A stretch of DNA of 64,000 nt, taken from the NCBI GenBank assembly GCA_033851545.1, contig JAWWOO010000074.1, positions 1-64,000 on the forward strand, written 5' to 3'. Within the stretch, counting starts at the first letter, position 1; each line of letters begins with the position of its first letter. Both the position numbers and the translations under genes were made by a program. The notes below the pieces were generated by a model. That model had not been told where the DNA came from. It saw only the letters and a list, made by a program, of their open reading frames with translations, and ran no database searches. Below, piece after piece: positions 42,414 to 52,400 of the stretch. This DNA comes from JAWWOL01 sp033851545 (GTDB lineage: Bacteria; Actinomycetota; Actinomycetes; JAWWOL01).

Positions 42414-42882
42414 GGAGACCGGCAACAAGCTGATCGCCCAGAACAAGAAGGCCCGTCACGACTACGCGATCAGCGACACGTACGAGGCCGGCATCGTGCT
42501 GACCGGCACCGAGGTCAAGAGCCTGCGCGCCGGCCGGGCGTCACTGATCGACAGCTACGCCAACGTCAAGGACGGCGAGGTGTGGCTGCACGGCGTGCAC
42601 ATCCCGGAGTACACCGAGGGCACCTGGAACAACCACACCCCACGCCGGGTCCGCAAGCTGCTGCTGCACAAGGACGAGATCGCCCGGCTGATCGGCAAGA
42701 CCCGGGAGGGCGGCCAGACGCTGATCCCGCTCTCGCTCTACTTCAAGGACGGCAAGGCCAAGGTCGAGATCGCGCTGGCCAAGGGCAAGAAGGAGTACGA
42801 CAAGCGGCAGACCATCGCCGAGCGGGATGCCAACCGCGAGGTCGTGCGGAGCATGGGCCGCCGGGCCAAAGGCATGCGCTAG
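42406..42882 (+). CDS. smpB: SsrA-binding protein SmpB
   Basis: 158 residues: NKLIAQNKKARHDYAISDTY-EAGIVLTGTEVKSLRAGRAS-L, LHGVHIPEYTEGTWNNHTPR-RVRKLLLHKDEI, and the basic tail KKEYDKRQTIAERDANREVV. It binds tmRNA and delivers it to stalled ribosomes. The tmRNA gene follows 3.2 kb downstream. Confidence 0.98.
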   Translation: MVKETGNKLIAQNKKARHDYAISDTYEAGIVLTGTEVKSLRAGRASLIDSYANVKDGEVWLHGVHIPEYTEGTWNNHTPRRVRKLLLHKDEIARLIGKTREGGQTLIPLSLYFKDGKAKVEIALAKGKKEYDKRQTIAERDANREVVRSMGRRAKGMR

Positions 42883-42970
42883 CCCGGATATTCGTGACAC
42901 GTTCTGTCCCTCCCCGGCACTAGGCTGAAGTCTGTCCAGTCCGGATCGGCGAGGTTTGCTCGGGAGTGCG

Positions 42971-44866
42971 GTGAAGTCGCGGTTGCTGCTGGCAGCGCTG
43001 ATGCTGGCCACTGGGGTCGGTGTTGCCGGGTGCGGGTCGGACCCCAAGCCCGACCCGATCGCCACCCAATTCGTCGCCGCCATCCAGGGCGCCGACTACG
43101 CGACCGCCGCCCGGCTCACCGGGGTCAGCGCCGACACGCTCAGGGCGCCGTACGAGCAGCTCAAGACCGCGCTCAAGGCGCAAACGGTGGCCATCCGGCT
43201 GGACGCCGTGACCGTTGACGCGAGCAAGAAGCACGCCAGCGCGCAGTTCCACACGACGGTCACCCCGGCTGGCTACGCGGCCTGGACCTGGGACAACACG
43301 CTGCCACTGGTCCGTTCGGGCAAGTCGTGGCTGGTCCAGTGGACGACGGCCCTGGTCCACCCGCAGCTGGCCGCGGGCCAGACCTTCAAGCTGACCACCG
43401 CCTTCGCCCACGACCGGGCGCCGGTGCTCGGGGCGGGCAAGTCGACCCTGGTCGGCAACGGCAGCGTCTATCACGTGAGCATGCGGCCGGCCCGGATGGT
43501 CGACCCGACCGCCGAGCTCAAGGTGCTGGCCCAGCTGCTGAAGCCGCAGGGCGTCACGCTGCAGCAGCTGCAGGCCGAGTTCGCCGCCGGCTCCGCCAAG
43601 CCCGACCAGTCGGTGCCGATCATCACGCTGCGCGAGTCCGACTTCGACCCGATCAGCCTGCATCTGCACGACCTGGCCGGGGTCCCCTACAGCAAGGCGA
43701 CTGCCTCTTTGGCGCAGACGCCCACGTTCGCACATGCCTTGCTGGGCAAGGTCGGCGTGGCCACCGCCGACGACCTCAAGACCCTGGGTCCGGGCTACGA
43801 CGCCCAGTCGCAGGTCGGCCGCTCGGGGGTCGAGAAGGCGTACGAGAAGCGGCTCGCCGGCACCCCGGACGCGGCCATCGTCCTGGTCGGGGCCGATGGC
43901 AAGACCGTCGCGACGGTGAACAGGTACGCCGGCACCCCCGGCCAGCCCGTGACGCTGACGATCGACCCCAAGGTGCAGGCGGCGGCTGAGACCGCGTTGG
44001 GCAGCGCCCCGCCGACGACGAGCGACGTCACGGCGCTTGTCGCGATGCAGCCCTCGACCGGCAACATCCTGGCCGTGGCCAACCGGCCCTCGAACTCCTC
44101 GTACGACGCGGCGCTGGTGGGCACCCTGCCGCCGGGCTCAACGTTCAAGGTGGTCTCGACCGCGGGGTTGCTCGCGGCGGGCGTCACGCCGGACACGCCA
44201 GTGCCGTGCCCTCCGTCGATCACCGTGTTCGGCCAGGTGTTCCACAACTTCCAGGGCGAGCAGGTAGCCGGCACGGTCCCGTTCAGCAAGGACTTCGCGA
44301 TCTCCTGCAACACCGCCTTCATCTCCCAGTCCGCCAAGCTGGCCGGCGGCCGGCTGGCCACCGCAGCAGCCGATTTCGGCATCGGCGGACAGTGGCAGAT
44401 CGGGATGCCGGTCAACCACGGCAGTGTGTCCCCGCCCAAGGACGACGCCGAGCTGGCCGCCGACACGATCGGGCAGGGCGGGGTCGCCGTCAGCCCGCTC
44501 GACATGGCGATGGTGGCCGCCACGGTCGCCAGCGGCACCTGGCGGGCGCCGCAGCTCGTGCTCGACCCCGCCCCCGCGCCGGCCCCGACACCCAAGGCAC
44601 TGCCTGGTCCGGTGGTCGATGCCCTGCGCAGCCTGATGGCCGGGGTGGTGACCAACGGGACGGGGGCGACGGCGTTCAAGAACTTCCCCGGGGCGCCGGT
44701 GTCCGGCAAGACCGGGACGGCGGAGACGGCGGACAAGTCCAAGACCAACGCCTGGTTCATCGGCTTCCGCGGCGACCTGGCCTTTGCGGTGGTCGTGCAG
44801 AACGGCGGCATCGGCGGCGCCGTGGCAGCTCCGCTGGCCGCAAAGTTTCTCTCCGCACTGGGCTGA
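42971..44866 (+). CDS. Lipoprotein penicillin-binding transpeptidase (MecA_N-type)
   Basis: 631 residues from GTG. Lipoprotein signal LLLAALMLATGVGVAGCG with the lipobox Cys. NTF2-like MecA_N domain at about 20-140, a dimerisation region (VPIITLRESDFDPISLHL), then a transpeptidase domain with SxxK in LPPGSTFKVVST, SxN in FAISCNTAFI, and KTG in VSGKTGTAE. Class B PBP that crosslinks peptidoglycan on the outer face. Location next to ftsEX-smpB fits a cell-wall role. The family includes beta-lactam-tolerant PBPs, but this does not show resistance. Confidence 0.92.
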   Translation: MKSRLLLAALMLATGVGVAGCGSDPKPDPIATQFVAAIQGADYATAARLTGVSADTLRAPYEQLKTALKAQTVAIRLDAVTVDASKKHASAQFHTTVTPAGYAAWTWDNTLPLVRSGKSWLVQWTTALVHPQLAAGQTFKLTTAFAHDRAPVLGAGKSTLVGNGSVYHVSMRPARMVDPTAELKVLAQLLKPQGVTLQQLQAEFAAGSAKPDQSVPIITLRESDFDPISLHLHDLAGVPYSKATASLAQTPTFAHALLGKVGVATADDLKTLGPGYDAQSQVGRSGVEKAYEKRLAGTPDAAIVLVGADGKTVATVNRYAGTPGQPVTLTIDPKVQAAAETALGSAPPTTSDVTALVAMQPSTGNILAVANRPSNSSYDAALVGTLPPGSTFKVVSTAGLLAAGVTPDTPVPCPPSITVFGQVFHNFQGEQVAGTVPFSKDFAISCNTAFISQSAKLAGGRLATAAADFGIGGQWQIGMPVNHGSVSPPKDDAELAADTIGQGGVAVSPLDMAMVAATVASGTWRAPQLVLDPAPAPAPTPKALPGPVVDALRSLMAGVVTNGTGATAFKNFPGAPVSGKTGTAETADKSKTNAWFIGFRGDLAFAVVVQNGGIGGAVAAPLAAKFLSALG

Positions 44867-44875
44867 GCCCGGCCC

Positions 44876-45328
44876 CTAGGACACCAGCAGCCGCTCGCGC
44901 ACCTGCTCGCGGTCGATGCCCAGCGCGTCGATCAGTTCGGCGACCGGGTCCGGACTGGCGCGTCCCAGGAGCCCAAGGAGTACGTGCTGCGGGCGCAGTG
45001 GCTTGGCGTTGCGGTCGAACCTCAGGCCGTTCAACGTTTCCCGGGCAGCGGGCGTCAGCCGGATGCGCACCTTGGCCGGCTGGGCGGGGCCGGGCTCGAG
45101 CGCCTGGATGCCGACGACGGCGAGGGCTGCAGAGTCCAGTGTTTGCAGGGCTTCTCGCGCGTCTGCCAGGCTGACGCCGAGCGCCTTGGCGGTAACCGAG
45201 TCGGGGTCGTGGAGCATGGCGAGTGCGATGTGCTCGGTGCCGACCCTGCGATCACCGAGGCGCTGGGCCTCGGCACTGGCGTCCTCGAAGACCTTGCCGA
45301 TCTCCTGCCGCTGCTGGTTGCCGAACAC
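44876..45328 (-). CDS. Clp N-terminal repeat protein
   Basis: 150 residues made of Clp N-domain halves: ASAEAQRLGDRRVGTEHIAL-AMLHDPDSVTAKALGVSLAD and LTPAARETLNGLRFDRNAKP-LRPQHVLLGLLG. No ATPase domain. Such stand-alone proteins may bind substrates or act as adaptors for ClpC-type machines. The small HTH protein lies nine bases upstream in the same direction; this pairing recurs in actinobacteria, in my recollection. Confidence 0.85.
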   Translation of the reverse strand: MFGNQQRQEIGKVFEDASAEAQRLGDRRVGTEHIALAMLHDPDSVTAKALGVSLADAREALQTLDSAALAVVGIQALEPGPAQPAKVRIRLTPAARETLNGLRFDRNAKPLRPQHVLLGLLGRASPDPVAELIDALGIDREQVRERLLVS

Positions 45329-45337
45329 GGTGGTGCC

Positions 45338-45541
45338 TCACTTCCCGTACTTCTGGTGGACGGACTGGCGGGTGATCCCGAGGGCGTCGCCGACCTGCTG
45401 CCAGGACCAGCCCTGCCGTCGGGCCAGTGCGACCTGGTTGGCCTCGACCCGCTCAGCGAGCCGGCGCAGGGCGATGACGGCGCGAAGCCCGACGGCCGGG
45501 TCGTCCGAGGCGAGTGCGGTGGACAGCTGGTCGAGATCCAT
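45338..45541 (-). CDS. Small helix-turn-helix protein
   Basis: 67 residues: RLAERVEANQVALARRQGWS-WQQVGDALGITRQSVHQKYG. The last 30 residues are a helix-turn-helix. It is in one operon with the Clp-repeat gene and probably regulates it. Immediately upstream is TGACAGATAACCGGTTGTCA, a near-palindrome (TGACA...TGTCA) that could be its own operator. Confidence 0.8.
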   Translation of the reverse strand: MDLDQLSTALASDDPAVGLRAVIALRRLAERVEANQVALARRQGWSWQQVGDALGITRQSVHQKYGK

Positions 45542-45607
45542 GTCTGTCAGTTTGAACTGACAGATAACCGGTTGTCAACTCAGACTGACGCCGTGGGGGT
45601 TGTGCGG

Positions 45608-45910
45608 TCAGGCCGCGACGGGGCCGAAGGTGTCCGGGTCGAGCCGCCGGATGGACTCAGAGAGCGCCGTGCCCAGGTCGTCTGGTACGGGAGAAGGCCG
45701 GCCCTCGGCGAGGTCGCCGATGAGCCGCTGCAGCGCCTCCGCCCGGGGGAGCGCATCGAGGGCGTCGAGCAGCGGCCGGTCGGCGTCGTCGGCCTGCTCG
45801 TACCCCTCGCGCAGCAGTGCCTGGTAGACGGCCTCGGCCTGGTCGTGCCGGGCCTCAGCTACGTACGAGTTGAGCGTGGGGTTCCCCGTGGTCGCCTCAG
45901 CGATGCTCAT
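45608..45910 (-). CDS. Hypothetical helical protein
   Basis: 100 residues, acidic, helical: NSYVAEARHDQAEAVYQALL-REGYEQADDADRPLLDALDA, LQRLIGDLAEGRPSPVPDDL. No membrane or signal segment. Family not recognised. It lies upstream of the HTH/Clp-repeat pair in the same direction and may belong to the same unit. Confidence 0.6.
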   Translation of the reverse strand: MSIAEATTGNPTLNSYVAEARHDQAEAVYQALLREGYEQADDADRPLLDALDALPRAEALQRLIGDLAEGRPSPVPDDLGTALSESIRRLDPDTFGPVAA

Positions 45911-46088
45911 GACGGTCTCCCCTCGAGCGGTCCGAGATGGGTAGCGCGTGAGGGACCGACGCTACATGCCCGCCATGGGCTTGTCTGCGGAGGTAGCCGG
46001 ACCTGGGGGTAACTCACAGGTGAACGTTGCGCGGCCTCGCGTGGCGACACGCCGCTGGGTAGGATGGATGTCGCTAGAGACCCATCAA

Positions 46089-46450
46089 GGGGGTGAACGG
46101 TTTCGACTCCGGACGTCGAGACAGGTGAAGCGGGCCGAGGAAACCAGCGACGATCTCGTTAACCATCCGCTGGAACAAAAATATAAGCGCCGACAACAAC
46201 GCGCTCGCTCTCGCTGCCTGACCGGTAGCAGAGCCGTCAGCCTGAGGGTGCTTCCGCCTCAGGACCTGGCGTCGCTAGGAGGCTTACCGCCCACCGCGGC
46301 TGCGGTGGTGGGCGGGACATCAAACAGCAGCTATGACCTGGCCGGCCGGCCTGTGTGACTGGCCGGGTCGAGAAACAACCGCAGGCTACGCCCGTAGAAG
46401 ACCTGTCGAACCGCCGGAGGACCCGGGTTCGATTCCCGGCACCTCCACCA
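46089..46450 (+). ncRNA. ssrA: Transfer-messenger RNA (tmRNA)
   Basis: The 5' end GGGGGTGAACGGTTTCGACT and the 3' end GGGTTCGATTCCCGGCACCT then CCACCA form the tRNA-like domain; GGGGGUG pairs with CACCUCC as a 7-bp acceptor stem, and CCA is encoded. The tag frame starts at GCC (46189) and ends at TGA (46219-46221). It gives ADNNALALAA, a ten-residue degradation tag ending in the usual ALAA-type sequence. Works with SmpB to rescue stalled ribosomes. The -10-like TAGGAT at 46060-46065 may be its promoter. Confidence 0.96.
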
Positions 46451-46695
46451 GCTAGTCATGGGGTCTTCGCTGAACGAGCGAGGACTCTTCGCAGAAGAGA
46501 CGGCGCCCTGGACCTTCCATCCGGGGCGCTTCTGCGTGCTGGCCCCCTCGCGGTAGGTCAGACTGCGGCACCAGCCAACGATGCAGCGATGCATCCGCGT
46601 ACGTGACCGTGTCGGCATGCGCGCCGGGGCAAGCACCTGCCGGAAGAGCCGGCGCGAATTTGGCAGACGTCGTGGCCTCAGGCAGGCTGCGGAAC

Positions 46696-47295
46696 ATGGC
46701 GACGGTGTCGAAGCGGCGGTCACGGCGTACGCGGACTCCGCTGACCGATGAGCACCTCGCCCGGCTGGCCGAGCTGGCACGACTCGACCACCTGTACTTC
46801 ACGCGAGCCGAGGGCCGACCCGAGTACGCCGACCGGCGACTGCTCGTCGTACTCGCCCAAGGGGCCGCGAAGCACTGGGTCGATGGCACGAACGGCGTCA
46901 AGGACCTGGACGTGTGGACGTTCTACGCACGCCTGCCTGGGGAGCGCTTCCCGGGCGACAAGCGGGAGCGTTACGTCGACTTCGGCCCTTCCTCGCTGGG
47001 GCGCCAGGCCTCCGACTTCGGGGCTGCGCGGAGTCCGTCGGAGCTGGCGCGATGGCAGCGGTGGGACTCCTACGAAGGGAGACGGGTCGACCTGCTGATG
47101 CGGGCACTCGACCTGCCTCCTGGGTCGTCGCCTGCTGCGTCGATAGCCGGGCTGCGGGAGTGGCTCGCCGCGGGTGCCATGGTGAACACCACGAACAAGC
47201 CTTCCTCGTGGTGGCTCGCGCAGAAGGCCGCGGTGGTCGTCTACCCGGCTCGCTACCGCGGACGAGTCGTCTGGCCATTGGTGGCCGGCGGCTGA
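46696..47295 (+). CDS. Nucleotidyltransferase-like hypothetical protein next to ssrA
   Basis: 199 residues from the ATG giving ATVSKRRSRRTRTPLTDEHL. The key stretch RRLLVVLAQGAAKHWVDGTN-GVKDLDVWTFYARLP, followed by YVDFGPSSLGR and EGRRVDLLMRALDLP, resembles a minimal nucleotidyltransferase core: an LxxGxAxH...DxD pair (DLDVW) and a later Asp (RRVDLL). The family is, as I recall, common and uncharacterised in actinobacteria. Position 245 bases after tmRNA, a frequent integration target, fits an accessory insert. A partner HEPN protein is not seen. Confidence 0.65.
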   Translation: MATVSKRRSRRTRTPLTDEHLARLAELARLDHLYFTRAEGRPEYADRRLLVVLAQGAAKHWVDGTNGVKDLDVWTFYARLPGERFPGDKRERYVDFGPSSLGRQASDFGAARSPSELARWQRWDSYEGRRVDLLMRALDLPPGSSPAASIAGLREWLAAGAMVNTTNKPSSWWLAQKAAVVVYPARYRGRVVWPLVAGG

Positions 47296-47446
47296 CACAG
47301 GCCCGCTATCCAGCCGGACATGCGTGGGCCAGGCAGAGCGTCGAACAGCGTGGCGGGCAGAATCGATGGGAGGAGCGCCTGTTGCTCAGGCTCGTTGAGG
47401 CGGATACCTTGATATATGGCACATAGCGTTCAGTATCTGGGGTGAC

Positions 47447-48085
47447 GTGGCTACCGTGAGCCGCCAGGGCCAGGCGGCCGGCACCGTAACGCGTGTACGA
47501 CCGGGGCGACCGCGCAGCGAGTCACGGCGCACAGCGATCCTTGCCGCGGCCGGCGAGCTCATGCTGGAAGGAGGGCTGTCGGCGGCCACGATGGAGGCGA
47601 TCGCCGCCCGGGCCGGCGTGGGCAAGGCGACGATCTACAAGTGGTGGCCTTCCCGCGGCGCTGTCGCGCTCGAGGGATTCATGGTGAGCGCGGCCGACTC
47701 CTGGTCGCTGCCTGAGGGTGTCTCGGCGCCTGAGGCCCTGCGCGTGCTGGCGACGAGCGCTGTCCGTCTGTTCGTTGGCACCCCGGCCGGGCAGCTCATG
47801 CGCTCTCTCGCTGCCGACGCCCAGTCTCAACCGGAGATCGCTGTGGCCCTGCGCGAGCAGTGGTTCGGGCCTCGCCGAGCTGTGGTCGCTGAGATCATCC
47901 GAAAGGGCATAGAGAACGGCGAACTGCGGGCCGACCTCGACCTGGCCGCCACCGTGGACCTGGTCTTCGCCCCGGTCTACTACCGGTTGCTGTTCAGTCA
48001 TGAACCACTCGACGAGGAGTTCGCCGCGCGCTCGGTCGAGCATGTGCTGCACGGAATCGGCGCACCCGGGAATAACGCCGCGTAG
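47447..48085 (+). CDS. TetR-family transcriptional repressor
   Basis: 212 residues from GTG. RTAILAAAGELMLEGGLSAA-TMEAIAARAGVGKATIYKWW-PSRGAVALEGF is the TetR DNA-binding domain. The C-terminal domain (TetR_C_11 like; VDLVFAPVYYRLLFSHEPLD) senses a ligand. Followed 53 bases later by the MFS gene, with a perfect palindrome in between. A half-site of it (CGTTCAGTA) at 47427-47435 lies just before this gene, so it probably represses both. Confidence 0.93.
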   Translation: MATVSRQGQAAGTVTRVRPGRPRSESRRTAILAAAGELMLEGGLSAATMEAIAARAGVGKATIYKWWPSRGAVALEGFMVSAADSWSLPEGVSAPEALRVLATSAVRLFVGTPAGQLMRSLAADAQSQPEIAVALREQWFGPRRAVVAEIIRKGIENGELRADLDLAATVDLVFAPVYYRLLFSHEPLDEEFAARSVEHVLHGIGAPGNNAA

Positions 48086-48095
48086 CGCCCTGTCG

Positions 48096-48118
48096 TTACT
48101 GAACGACCCGTTCAGTAA
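48096..48118. promoter_or_regulatory. TetR operator palindrome before the MFS gene
   Basis: TTACTGAACG-ACC-CGTTCAGTAA: perfect 10-bp arms with a three-base centre, in the gap between the TetR gene and the MFS gene. The sequence is close to the classic ACTGAACG...CGTTCAGT sites bound by TetR/AcrR drug-pump repressors. Confidence 0.88.
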
Positions 48119-48138
48119 TTGACCGTAGAAGGGCCCCC

Positions 48139-49383
48139 ATGACCGACACCGGCATCACCCTCCGCACGGCAACAGCTCCCGCCACCGAACCAGGCACCAG
48201 GCCGCATGACCGCCGCAGCCTACGCGTCATCACGATCTTGCTCGCCTTCGCCTGCGGCGCGACCGTGGCCAACCTCTACTACGCCCAGCCCCTGCTCAGC
48301 CTGATCGGCAACTCGTTCGGTGTCGGCCGGGGCACCGCGACTATCGTCGTCACCGCAACTCAGCTCGGCTACGCGGTCGGCCTGGCTCTCCTGCTGCCCC
48401 TCGGCGATCTCCTGGAGAATCGGCGCCTCGCCTCGCGCACACTGTTGCTGACCGCCGTCGCACTGGCAGTTGCCGCCTTTGCACCCGGGTTCGGGGTGTT
48501 CCTGGTGGCCTCGGTCCTGGTCGGCGTCACCTCGGTGGTCGCGCAGATCCTCATACCGCTCATGGCACACCTGGCCCCACCCGAGGCGCGCGGAAAGTAC
48601 GTCGGCCAGGTGATGAGCGGACTGCTGCTCGGCATCATGCTCGCCCGTTCCGTCGCCAGCTTCGCCGCCGCGGCGTGGGGATGGCGCAGCATCTACGAGA
48701 TCTCGGCCGTGGTCATGGTGCTGACGTCCGTTGCGCTGATCAAGGTGCTGCCCGCGCGCCAGCCCGACCACACCGCCCGCTACGCCGGCCTGCTCGCCTC
48801 GACCATCAGCCTGGCCCGTACCGAACCTGTGCTGGTTCGACGCGCCCTGACGCAAGCATGCATGTTCGGCTCCTTCACCGCGTACTGGACGGCGATCGCG
48901 TACGAACTGATCGGCCACCATCACCTCACGCAGAACGGGGTCGCGGTCTTCGCTCTCGTAGGCGCTGCCGGGGCCGCCACGGCTCCCATCGCCGGACGCC
49001 TGGGCGACGCGGGCCACAGCGTCGGGGCGCGCGTTGTCGCTCTCTTCCTTGCGATCGCGGCCATGGCGCTGGCGGGATTCGGAGCGTCCAGCATTGTCCT
49101 GCTCGCCCTGGCCGGCGTCCTCCTCGACTTTGCCGTCCAGAGTCATCAGGTGCTGAGTCTGCGCGACATCTACGCCTTGCGTGGTGACGCCCGCGCCCGT
49201 ATCAACTCCGTCTTCATGACCAGCATCTTCGTCGGAGGCGCCGTCAGTTCAGCCGTCACCGGAGCCCTGCTCAACGCCTGGGGCTGGACCGGTGTGATGA
49301 TCTTCGCCGCGATCCTTCCGGTTGTGGGCGCGTTGATCTGGCTGGGAGACGTGCCCAAGAAGACGGACCCGATCCTCCCGTGA
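48139..49383 (+). CDS. MFS efflux transporter under TetR control
   Basis: 414 residues with about 12 membrane helices: VITILLAFACGATVANLYYA-QPLLSLI, VTATQLGYAVGLALLLPLGD-LLENR (the MFS motif A position), LVGVTSVVAQILIPLMAHLA, a central basic loop, then a second set of six (TAYWTAIAYEL, VALFLAIAAMALAGFG). Closest in pattern to small-molecule/drug exporters of the YgaY/CynX-like type. The TetR palindrome directly precedes it. Substrate unknown. Confidence 0.9.
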   Translation: MTDTGITLRTATAPATEPGTRPHDRRSLRVITILLAFACGATVANLYYAQPLLSLIGNSFGVGRGTATIVVTATQLGYAVGLALLLPLGDLLENRRLASRTLLLTAVALAVAAFAPGFGVFLVASVLVGVTSVVAQILIPLMAHLAPPEARGKYVGQVMSGLLLGIMLARSVASFAAAAWGWRSIYEISAVVMVLTSVALIKVLPARQPDHTARYAGLLASTISLARTEPVLVRRALTQACMFGSFTAYWTAIAYELIGHHHLTQNGVAVFALVGAAGAATAPIAGRLGDAGHSVGARVVALFLAIAAMALAGFGASSIVLLALAGVLLDFAVQSHQVLSLRDIYALRGDARARINSVFMTSIFVGGAVSSAVTGALLNAWGWTGVMIFAAILPVVGALIWLGDVPKKTDPILP

Positions 49384-49440
49384 CAGGGACCCGGGTGATT
49401 GGTGCCGCCGGACCGGACGAGACGGTCAAGCTGGCCTTGC

Positions 49441-52400
49441 TCAGGGCTTGGTCGGGAACACGATGGTGATCGTGAGTCCCGGCGCCAGGGCTACGGTGGC
49501 GGGCGGGATCGCGCTCGACGCGTAGACCGGGTCGATCGTCGACCCTGCCTGGGCCACCCCGAACACCGCCGTGATCGTGTAGACGTCAGGCATGAGCGAG
49601 ACCACGCTGAGGAAGGCGTTGCCCCTCAGGTCGGTGGTGCGGACCGCGGTCACCGTTTGCTTGGTCAGCAGGCCTTTGAGGGTGAACAGCACCGAGCGCT
49701 GCGGCATCGGCTGGCCGGCACTCGTCAGGGTGGCGACGAGGCCGGTGTCGATGTCGTACACCGGTGCCTTACTGGTGCCCGGCGGTGCGACGGTGCCGGT
49801 AGCCGTCACCCGCAGTGCCGGCAACTTCGGCGCGCCGCCGAGGGCGAACACCTTCTTGGTGCTGCTCAGCGTCAGTGCCGTCGGTGCCTTCAGCACCGTG
49901 AACAGCGGGCTGCGGGCCGAGGACGACAGATAGTTCGCGGCACCGTTGTAGGCCGCGTTGACCCGGTAGCCCCCGGGATTGCCGAGCACCCGGATCGACG
50001 CCGACGCGTGCCCGTTCGCTGCAGTGACTGCGGGAACCGCTCCCTGACCACCGATGTCGAAGGTCACGACGCTCCCAGCCGGCGCCCCGACAAGCGTGGC
50101 CCCGACGGTCAGGTTGGTGCCGTACGCGACGGTGGCCGGCACCGTGTCCAGGGTCAGCGTGGTGGGGGCGCCAGTCGTCGACACTCCGACAGCGACGCCG
50201 GGGGTGTAGTAGCTGCCGAGGTTGTTGTCGACACCGACGACGCCGACGCCGTTCACCGCTTGCACCATCAAACGCACGTCGGCCGCGTTCTGACCGGACG
50301 GCAGCGGCAAGGTTGCTGACCACAGGGTCGAGTCGGTCGGGTCCTGCGTCAGCTCGATCGACGCCCAGGCACCGTGGAACGGTCCGGCCTCGCCGGTATA
50401 GGTCGTCCACACCTGCTGGATGCCGGCAGACGGGTCACCGGTGACGTGAGCGGAGACAGACACGCTGCTGCCGTTGACCGTGCTGCTCACCAAGGTGATC
50501 GAGGGGGCCTGCGCCAACGCGGGCCTGTTCTGCCCGTAGGTGGCGATGTTGCTGCTGTAGAAAAGGCTCAAGCCGACATTGCTGTAGGTCCGCACAGTGT
50601 TCGTGCTGGCGGAGTCGGACCTGTATTGGGCCGGCGTCAGGACGACCTTGGTCTGGCCGGACGAGCCGGTGCCGCCGAGCGCGTCGAAGTAGTTCACGCT
50701 GAACAGGTTCTGTGGGAAGAACGACGTCGACGAGAACGTCGTGTGCACTCCGTTTTGCTCGGTGGTGGGCGCGCCGGTGAGTGGGGTGACCCCGGGTGCG
50801 TCGGTGTAGGTGCCGCTGCGGAAGCCGACACCCCGCAAGGACTGACCACCAGTGCTGGTCGCCGGCACGTACTGCTCCGGCAGCGCCGGCAGCGCGGGCT
50901 GGGTGAGCGTGCCGTCCGTCCCGCTGAGCCAGGAGTACGCCTGGCCGGTCGCCGTCCCGGTCAGGCCCAGCACCGGGCTGGTGTGCGGCGTGGTCGGCGT
51001 TGCCACCGTTACCACGGCGGTCTGCAGCCCGAGCGTCGATCCCGGAGTGCCCGGCGTCACGTCGGAAGGGGTGACAGTCGGTCCGTTTGCCGGGATTCCT
51101 GTACGCGCGCCGGGTAGGTCGATGCCGGTCATCGGCAGCCCGTACATCGTGGATTCGATGACGGCCTTCTGGTCGATGCCGCCGACTGTCGACAGCGACT
51201 CGAGGTAGGCCTGCTTGGCCCTGACGAGTGCCTGTCCTATTGCGACTGGCGTGCCCACTGCTCCGGCCCGCAGCTCGGCCGCGAACATCGTGTAGATCTT
51301 CGCGCTGTAGGCCAGGAAATTGGTGTCGGCGTACTGGTAGCCGGTGCCGGCAATGAGAATTGCCTTCTGCTGAGCCATTTCCTGGGACCAGTCGAGGCCC
51401 AGGGTGAGCCCGGGTACGCCGTCACTATCGACGATGTTGTAGCCGGAGTGGCAGCCGGCGCTGAAGACCAGGCTGTTGGTGAACGCCCCGGGGTGGGCTG
51501 CGACGTCAGGGGTGACCAGCGAGGTCGAGTAGTCGGCGGCCAGCGTCGAGTTGGCGCTGAAGTGCCCGGCCAGGAAGACCACGTCGTGATGCGACCCGAA
51601 CAGGGAGCTGGAGAGGTCGGTCGCGGTCCACGACGTGGTGCGGCTCGGACCGGACGATCCGGTGACGGTCGTCGTCGGCACGCCCTGGTTGGTGATCAAC
51701 TGGTCGTTGCGGGCGCCAGCACCCAGGCCCGCCTGCAGGCTCCCCTCGACCTGATCGGCGGCGCTGGTGAGGAAGTCGTAGCCGGTGACCAGTGAGGACT
51801 TCGGGGTGGGCAGCGTTTGCCTTGTCAGGCCGAGGAACTGCTGTATCTGCCCATCGATCTCGGCCGGCGTCTCGACCAGCCGGCCGACCGCGAGGTCCGG
51901 CACCGGCAGCACACTGCCTTTGATCGTCAGGTCACTGAGCGCACCGTACGCGTCCTGGCCGAGAACGTTGTTGGACTGCAGGCTGGCCTGCGACGCGCTG
52001 GTTCCGAGCACCGGGGGGACGTAGCCGTTCTCCGGTCCCAGGCCCGCGGCGTCCGGGTAGCGGAAGAACGGGATCACCGAGTCGCCGCCGATGATGGCCA
52101 CGTACTTGAGGGTGCCGCTGGTATCACGGAAGCTGTTGACGATGTCGCGGATCGCCTGCGCCACCAGGTTCTTTGCGTACGAGCAGCTCGGGTTGGCGTC
52201 GGCCTGCCGGTTGAGGGCCGCCACCCGCGCGCTCTGGCTAACGTCCACCACGGCTCCGCCGGTCGCGGACGCCAGCCTGGTCAGGTCGGCACTCAGCCCT
52301 GCCGTCGTCAGGCTCAAACGCGTGCTGTCAGTCAGGACCACCGTCTTGGCGCCGCCCGGCGTTCCCGTCAGCGTCGCGTTGCCGGCGAAGCTGTTGAGGG

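Noticed and set aside
46451..46695. Possible tRNA gene after tmRNA
   Set aside because: No second T-loop motif (GTTCGANTC) or acceptor pairing outside the tmRNA itself.
46331..46780. 149-codon minus-strand frame over the tmRNA 3' end, and a small plus-strand frame at 46355-46606
   Set aside because: Both overlap the tmRNA tRNA-like end and are compositionally random.
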